A DNA stretch of 7,401 nucleotides from Actinomycetes bacterium (GTDB lineage: Bacteria > Actinomycetota > Acidimicrobiia > Acidimicrobiales > Bog-793). Under the pieces are notes generated by a model. The model saw only the letters and a program-made list of their open reading frames with translations. It did no database searches and was not told the DNA's origin. Numbering within the stretch: position 1 is the first letter of the stretch; every line of letters starts with the position of its first letter. Positions 5,974 to 7,401 of the stretch are shown piece after piece. The stretch covers positions 1 through 7,401 of the forward strand of contig JAKAOD010000146.1 in assembly GCA_021823365.1 (NCBI GenBank). Reading direction: 5' to 3'. The position numbers were made by a program, and so were the translations under genes.

Positions 5974-6449
5974 ACACCGACCGTCTCGTCGCCGCCTACG
6001 ACGATCTCCTGACCGCCGCGGCGCTGCTCGACCCGGCCAGCCTCGCTGCAACACAACGAGACGAAGCCGAATGGCTCATCGCCCACCTGATCCTGAGTGA
6101 CCCGATCCTCATCGCCGGCACCGACCACCTGCTCGCAGGAGCCGACACCGTCGTCGTCGACAACCGCCACGCCACGGACGACGACGCCATCACGGCTGTG
6201 CTCGCGTCCCTCTCCCACCACGACCGCATCGAAGCCATCAAGCACAACGGTGGCGAGCTCATCGACAGGCACCGCCGAATCCCCGAGACCGCCGGCACCG
6301 CGATGGTGCGGCTCGTCCTCCACGACCGACACGGCCAGCTGACCCACCAAGGCACCACCACCTGGGCCGAGCTCCTCACGGCACGAGCGGACCAGCACCT
6401 CCTCGGCCACGCCCGTACGCTGCGACGCATCGCCGATCCTCGTTCGTGA
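5970..6449 (+). CDS. Small DinB-like helical protein, function unknown
   Basis: This 159-aa soluble protein starts at an ATG overlapping the MFS stop (ATGA), so it is translated with the transporter and probably shares its regulation. It is Ala/Asp/His-rich and predicted mostly helical. His39 (WLIAHLILSD) and an H-x3-H pair, His143 and His147 (ADQHLLGHARTLRRI), match the spacing of the three metal-binding histidines of DinB/YfiT-like four-helix bundles. The segment TWAELLTARADQHLLGHART also looks like their last helix. DinB-like proteins include thiol-dependent S-transferases and isomerases, for instance those using mycothiol. A thiol-conjugation step before export is conceivable but speculative. 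The family call rests on pattern rather than clear similarity, and a lineage-specific hypothetical protein is the alternative. No Shine-Dalgarno is evident, consistent with coupling. Confidence 0.7.
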   Translation: MNTDRLVAAYDDLLTAAALLDPASLAATQRDEAEWLIAHLILSDPILIAGTDHLLAGADTVVVDNRHATDDDAITAVLASLSHHDRIEAIKHNGGELIDRHRRIPETAGTAMVRLVLHDRHGQLTHQGTTTWAELLTARADQHLLGHARTLRRIADPRS

Positions 6450-6679
6450 CGCCGACCGCCACCGACCGGCCTCTCAGTTGATCAGTGCAGATGCACAGGG
6501 CTGCACCAGGGCTGCCCTCTGCACCCGCTCATGTCCGGACCGGGTCATCGCGAAGCCGAAGCTCGCGAACAGCGTACGCAGCGACCACCTGCATAGGGCG
6601 ACGTGCGTAGAGTGGATCAGGCCCCGAGAAACCCCGATTCGACCCCGGGCCGGACGCGAAAACGATGATGGCGGGGGCG
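6450..6679. other. Intergenic or decayed DNA
   Basis: No gene is recognised here. A minus-strand frame ending at a stop at 6474-6476 stays open leftwards from about 6610 and reads SLRTLFASFGFAMTRSGHER then VQRAALVQPCASALIN. It looks more protein-like than its shadows, but I cannot assign it to a family and see no start. It may be the tail of a degraded gene. Confidence 0.4.
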
Positions 6680-6707
6680 GTGTCCGGCTTCAGGAGATCC
6701 CGGACAC
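6680..6707. repeat. Inverted repeat GTGTCCGG/CCGGACAC upstream of the transposase relic
   Basis: GTGTCCGG (6680-6687) and CCGGACAC (6700-6707) pair perfectly around a 12-base loop. A further CCGGACA lies at 6723-6729, next to the transposase start. The position suggests the left end or transposase binding region of an IS481-like element. No matching right end was found, so the boundary is provisional. Confidence 0.5.
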
Positions 6708-6719
6708 CTGTAGCGAGAC

Positions 6720-6949
6720 ATGCCGGACATGAGCATGGAGGTCCGCACGGATCTGGCAGGCTATGTCATCAATGCCTTCTTGGCCGAAGGCAAGAGCGTG
6801 AAGGAGGTGTACGAGCCCACGACCTCTCCCGTAGCTGGCTCTACGAACTGCTCGCCCGCTATCGCGCACGCGACGACGAAGGGCTCAAGGCGCAATCGCA
6901 GCTGCGGCCCAGTCGGTCCATACGCCGGGCGACCACGGCTACGCCGTGA
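6720..6949 (+). pseudogene. IS481-like transposase, N-terminal fragment, frameshifted
   Basis: The start reads MSMEVRTDLAGYVINAFLAE, then GKSVKEVY. Near 6813-6815 a one-base loss moves the reading to another frame, which continues AHDLSRSWLYELLARYRARD, DEGLKAQSQL and RPSRS, and stops at 6947-6949. The joined sequence is the helix-turn-helix N-terminus typical of IS481-family transposases (GxSVKEVxxxxxxSRSWLYELLARYR...GDEGLxPxSRRP). The DDE catalytic core, which should follow for roughly 250 residues, is absent, so the element cannot transpose on its own. The start may be ATG 6720, 6729 or 6735. An inverted repeat just upstream may be its left end. It borders the relic zone and may have helped break it up. 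Confidence 0.78.
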
Positions 6950-7119
6950 TGGGGAGGGCGGGAGCGCCTGCAGCAGCGCAACACGCGCCGGGTCGACCAC
7001 GGCTTGAGCTACGGCCCACGCCTCGCCTGCACGGTCGGAGCGGGCGGACTCCATCGGAGCACATACGATTTCGAGCCCTGCCACGACGGCGCGAGCTCGA
7101 CCGCCGGCCTGGAAGCTGA
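6950..7119. other. Unassigned spacer between transposase and sigma relics
   Basis: There is no recognisable protein, RNA or repeat in these 170 bases. It may be the eroded remainder of the insertion element or of the sigma gene that ends just downstream. Confidence 0.4.
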
Positions 7120-7215
7120 GTGTTCGAGCTTGACCTCGCGAGTGGCCGGTTCCACCAGATTCGGGCCGTACGCAACCCCGACGAGCTCCCGGCGCGGGAA
7201 CACGTGCTGACACCG
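7120..7215 (+). pseudogene. C-terminal relic of an ECF41-like sigma factor
   Basis: Thirty-two codons read VFELDLASGRFHQIRAVRNP then DELPAREHVLTP. This resembles the last strand of the SnoaL-like domain of ECF41 factors (F-x-L-x-x-A-x-G-R-I-x-x-I-R-x-V-R-N-P-D-K-L). NPDEL at 7174-7188 stands for the known NPDKL motif. A TGA at 7117-7119 closes the frame upstream and no sigma-2 or sigma-4 sequence is visible, so only the tail survives. The convergent CMD gene right beside it supports the identification, because CMD genes are the habitual neighbours of ECF41 factors. The match is short, so the call is moderate. Confidence 0.55.
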
Positions 7216-7252
7216 CCAAAGGCAGCTCCATCGACGTCTCGATGGCCGATGG

Positions 7253-7401
7253 CTATCCGAACTGGCCGGGCCGGTAGTCACCGCCAGGCCGGCGGGTGAT
7301 GACGTTCAGCCGGTTCCAGGCGTTGATCTCGGCGATGAGCGACACGAGCGCGCCGAGCTGGTCATCGTCGTAGTGCTTGGTCGCATTGTTCCAGGCATCG
7401 T
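7253..7401 (-). CDS. CMD-family protein, C-terminal part (5' end outside window)
   Basis: Forty-eight codons to a TAG (7253-7255) read DAWNNATKHYDDDQLGALVS, LIAEINAWNRLNVITRRPGG, then DYRPGQFG. This is the C-terminal helix pair and tail of a carboxymuconolactone decarboxylase-like protein. INAWNRLNV is the family's conserved final helix, and KHYDDDQLGALV aligns with KHYDERRLAALV of the intact CMD at 1580. The CxxC core lies beyond the right edge, so it cannot be said whether the gene is intact. It converges on the sigma relic with only about 37 bases between them, repeating the sigma/CMD association seen twice further left. Confidence 0.85.
   Translation of the reverse strand, partial: DAWNNATKHYDDDQLGALVSLIAEINAWNRLNVITRRPGGDYRPGQFG

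Noticed and set aside
6618..6660. GATTCGACCCCGGG-like stretch as a tRNA 3' end or attachment site
   Set aside because: The T-arm does not pair properly and no acceptor, anticodon or D-arm can be found upstream.

Overview
The window is high-GC DNA with GTG/ATG starts, ATGA stop-start overlaps, an apparently leaderless regulator and actinobacterial-type gene families, so an actinobacterium is the best guess; no rRNA or other marker fixes the lineage. No CRISPR array, rRNA or tRNA was found.

Left part (1-2050): the tail of a MarR-type regulator, an empty convergent spacer (273-591), then a divergent pair. On the minus strand is an ECF sigma factor with a fused SnoaL-like C-terminal domain (ECF41-like). 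On the plus strand is a carboxymuconolactone decarboxylase (CMD/AhpD-like) protein. The gap between them holds two copies, one per strand, of a motif matching the known ECF41 promoter (about TGTCACA-N16-CGTC). They are arranged with exact mirror symmetry around position 1537.5, so the sigma factor probably drives both itself and the CMD gene.

Middle (2197-3299): a decayed second version of the same module. It comprises a CMD gene broken by a CT-dinucleotide frameshift and a scrambled C-terminus, followed by an ECF41-like sigma pseudogene that has lost its sigma-2 domain and carries at least three frameshifts.

Right-middle (3330-6449): an intact regulator/transport cassette. An XRE-HTH regulator with an MmyB-like ligand-binding domain overlaps (ATGA) a downstream PaaI-type hotdog thioesterase on the minus strand. 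Divergently, an MFS exporter with motifs A and C overlaps (ATGA) a small DinB-like helical protein. The shared intergenic region holds a perfect 17-bp palindrome ATTACCTGGCAGGTAAT, the likely operator. A plausible reading is ligand-responsive control of efflux and acyl-thioester processing.

Right end (6450-7401): degraded DNA with an N-terminal IS481-like transposase fragment, a short relic resembling an ECF41 sigma C-terminus (RAVRNPDEL), and the C-terminal part of a third CMD gene on the minus strand running off the window. Three CMD genes and three SnoaL-type sigma genes or relics therefore lie within about 7 kb, and only one pair is clearly intact.
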